Assembly: GCF_001577835.2 (NCBI RefSeq)
Contig: NC_029521.1
Coordinates: forward strand, 17,638,470-17,702,469
Reading direction: 5' to 3'
Origin: Coturnix japonica
Lineage: Eukaryota; Chordata; Aves; Galliformes; Phasianidae
Length of the DNA stretch: 64,000 bases
Made by a program: the position numbers and the translations under genes. Position 1 is the stretch's first letter, and each line of letters begins with the position of its first letter. Below the pieces are notes generated by a model. It had not been told where the DNA came from. It ran no database searches and worked only from the letters and a program-made list of their open reading frames with translations. This document shows positions 62,655 to 64,000 of the stretch, one piece after another.

Positions 62655-63598
62655 TTAGGCTGTACAGAAATCAATATGCGCTAATAATTCTCTGTGCTGA
62701 CTTGTTGGATACTGTGCTTTACATCTGGGACACTCAAGGAAACTTTCATCAAGGAGATTTGAATGTCTCAGGGAAGGACTACTATCATATGCTGCAGTCT
62801 TCTCTTCATACACAACTTTCAAATCATCTTGTGGTTCCGTAAGTCCACACTCCTGGAGCATCTGGAAAAAGAAAAGCTTTAGTAAAGAATTGTGGCATGC
62901 TCACACGAGGTTCTGATCACATAGATGTAGGACAAAAAGATATTTGATGGCACATAAACCACATGTTACATACAGCAATAAGGACAGAATTTTAAAGATG
63001 GCTAAATGCAGTTATGTTACTTGCATTAATAAGGGGGCAATATGGTGTTGCTGTCAATATTCTACATCATAACATCATGTGCAATATGGATTATTGGAAG
63101 GTTCGTGCTCCGGTTCCGTGGAATGGCGATGTCCCAAGTGCTCAGCACTCATAGGAGAACTACATATCCCAGAGGACATCGCAGAGGAGGGTCTAGTGGT
63201 TAGAATTTGGCGCTCTCACCCCCATGGCCCAGGTTCGATTCCTGATCAAGAAATGTCATGGTCAGGGAACCATCCTCTGCGAAGTCCTCTGGGATATGTA
63301 GTTCTCCTCCAAGAGCTGAGTATCACTTCTCTGTAACAGAACTTGTATTTAACTAGCTAATATAAGGTTCTGAATAGCTAAAGGATGTTAATATCTGATG
63401 ACATGAGCAGAAGGCTCACTACACTCTAGAATAAAAATCTGTTCATTTATGCAAAATCCCTGAATTAACCTACAAGTTACTCAGTACATACCAGAGGTTC
63501 AAGGCGAGTTATTTGCTCTCTAGCCTTGAATAGCTCCTTAAAGATTTTGTTTAACTGATGCTTCAAGTTCTGGCGGTCAAGCTTTTCATTCTCCAAGT
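62655..63598 (-). CDS. CEP55: CEP55, C-terminal two coding exons (partial gene)
   Basis: CEP55 is a coiled-coil midbody scaffold that recruits ALIX and TSG101/ESCRT-III for abscission. The penultimate exon, 63492-63598, encodes the coiled-coil end LENEKLDRQNLKHQLNKIFK, ELFKAREQITRLEPL. The last exon, 62655-62861, encodes 68 codons and the stop, ending with the small zinc-finger region LDESFLECPRCKAQYP, then HRELLAHIDFCTA. The C-x2-C...H...H...C arrangement is the ubiquitin-binding zinc finger of CEP55. Homology to the human C-terminus (LNESLVECPKCNIQYP as I remember it) and the position next to FFAR4 support the call. Upstream exons lie beyond 64000; 63599-64000 is intron with no exon I can recognise. 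Confidence 0.93.
63153..63308. repeat. Long near-perfect inverted repeat enclosing a tRNA-like core
   Basis: The left arm 63153-63188 and right arm 63273-63308 are 36 bp each and complementary with a single mismatch: AGGAGAACTACATATCCCAG, then AGGAC, then GCAGAGGA. Weaker complementarity continues outward (AGTGCTCAGCACTC on the left against GAGCTGAGTATCACT on the right), giving arms of about 50-55 bp. The 84-nt loop holds the tRNA-Glu-like sequence. The block is GC-richer than its AT-rich surroundings and sits in the last CEP55 intron. I see no clear target-site duplication. It may be a small TIR (MITE-like, perhaps hAT-like) element or an inverted duplication around a tRNA copy. Confidence 0.85.
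63190..63253 (+). pseudogene. tRNA-Glu(CTC)-derived sequence
   Basis: GGTCTAGTGGTTAGAATTTG keeps the D-arm/A-box of tRNA-Glu. GGCGCTCTCACC keeps the anticodon loop with CTC. GGTTCGATTCC is a perfect B-box. The anticodon stem has one mismatch. The T stem pairs 4 of 5 and contains an A-T pair where I remember G-C in human tRNA-Glu. The 5' acceptor strand is replaced by GAGGAG and cannot pair with the 3' strand, so this is not a functional tRNA gene. A second copy of the 3' end, GGTCAGGGAA followed by CCA, occurs at 63260-63272. Confidence 0.8.
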
Positions 63599-64000
63599 CT
63601 GCAGTACATATTTGGATCTTGCAACACCACAAAAGGAATTAAAAGTAGAATTATTAAGAAAAATGGTGGAAGAAGGGTGATTTTCCCTCTTTATATATTT
63701 AAAGCAAGCTTTACTTACAATCATGTCCTAAAATATGTTAAAATCATTTCTTGCTTTCAGTGGAATTATATGCTCAATTATGAAAATAATCAGAGGTAGA
63801 GTTAAAAATTATTTTGATTGAAGGACATTTCATCTGTCTCACACTCCTAAACTGAAGATTTTCTGGAAAAGCATATAGGGGAACTTCCCCCCACAACCCC
63901 CAAAATTCCAGTTTCTACTCCATGATCTTTGTTGTTGCAATTTGAAAAAAAACTATGGGCAGCCCTACACCAGAGCTTGCAAACATTCAACATTTTCTCC

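Noticed and set aside
63079-63336. 85-codon plus-strand ORF across the inverted repeat
   Set aside because: The region is explained by the tRNA-like palindrome; the open frame is incidental.

Overview
The window is vertebrate nuclear DNA, almost certainly from a bird and most likely a galliform. The genes are split by GT-AG introns, the non-coding DNA is AT-rich, and the only abundant interspersed repeats I recognise are fragments of CR1, the dominant avian LINE. The conceptual PDE6C product is 862 residues and RBP4 is 196 residues, which from memory match the chicken proteins in length. A few residues differ from my memory of chicken PDE6C, so I do not name a species.

Layout: five genes lie in the conserved vertebrate order FRA10AC1 - PDE6C - RBP4 - FFAR4 - CEP55 (human 10q23.33). 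(1) 1-8130: the 3' half of FRA10AC1 (+), seven exons and the 3'UTR. (2) 10346-34764: complete PDE6C (-), 22 coding exons reconstructed exon by exon with all splice phases agreeing. (3) 34765-44020: a divergent intergenic region between PDE6C and RBP4, with several CR1 remnants. (4) 44279-49246: complete RBP4 (+), five coding exons, preceded by a GC-rich promoter with a TATA-like box, a C/EBP-like site and DR1/HNF4-like sites. (5) 50211-55128: complete FFAR4/GPR120 (-), three coding exons, 3' end facing the RBP4 3' end across a run of C/G tracts. (6) 55129-61566: intergenic. (7) 62655-63598: the last two coding exons of CEP55 (-), the rest lying beyond the window.

Functionally, PDE6C is the catalytic subunit of the cone cGMP phosphodiesterase and RBP4 is the plasma carrier of retinol, the visual pigment precursor. 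They are divergently transcribed neighbours. FFAR4 is a long-chain fatty acid receptor, CEP55 an abscission scaffold and FRA10AC1 a nuclear protein linked to splicing. The block is a syntenic neighbourhood, not an operon.

The least ordinary items are two. The first is a near-perfect 36-bp inverted repeat enclosing a tRNA-Glu(CTC)-like core with intact pol III box motifs, inside the last CEP55 intron. The second is an in-frame 24-codon exon-like segment with GT-AG borders inside PDE6C; it is absent from the 862-residue form and would lengthen the linker just before the catalytic core.
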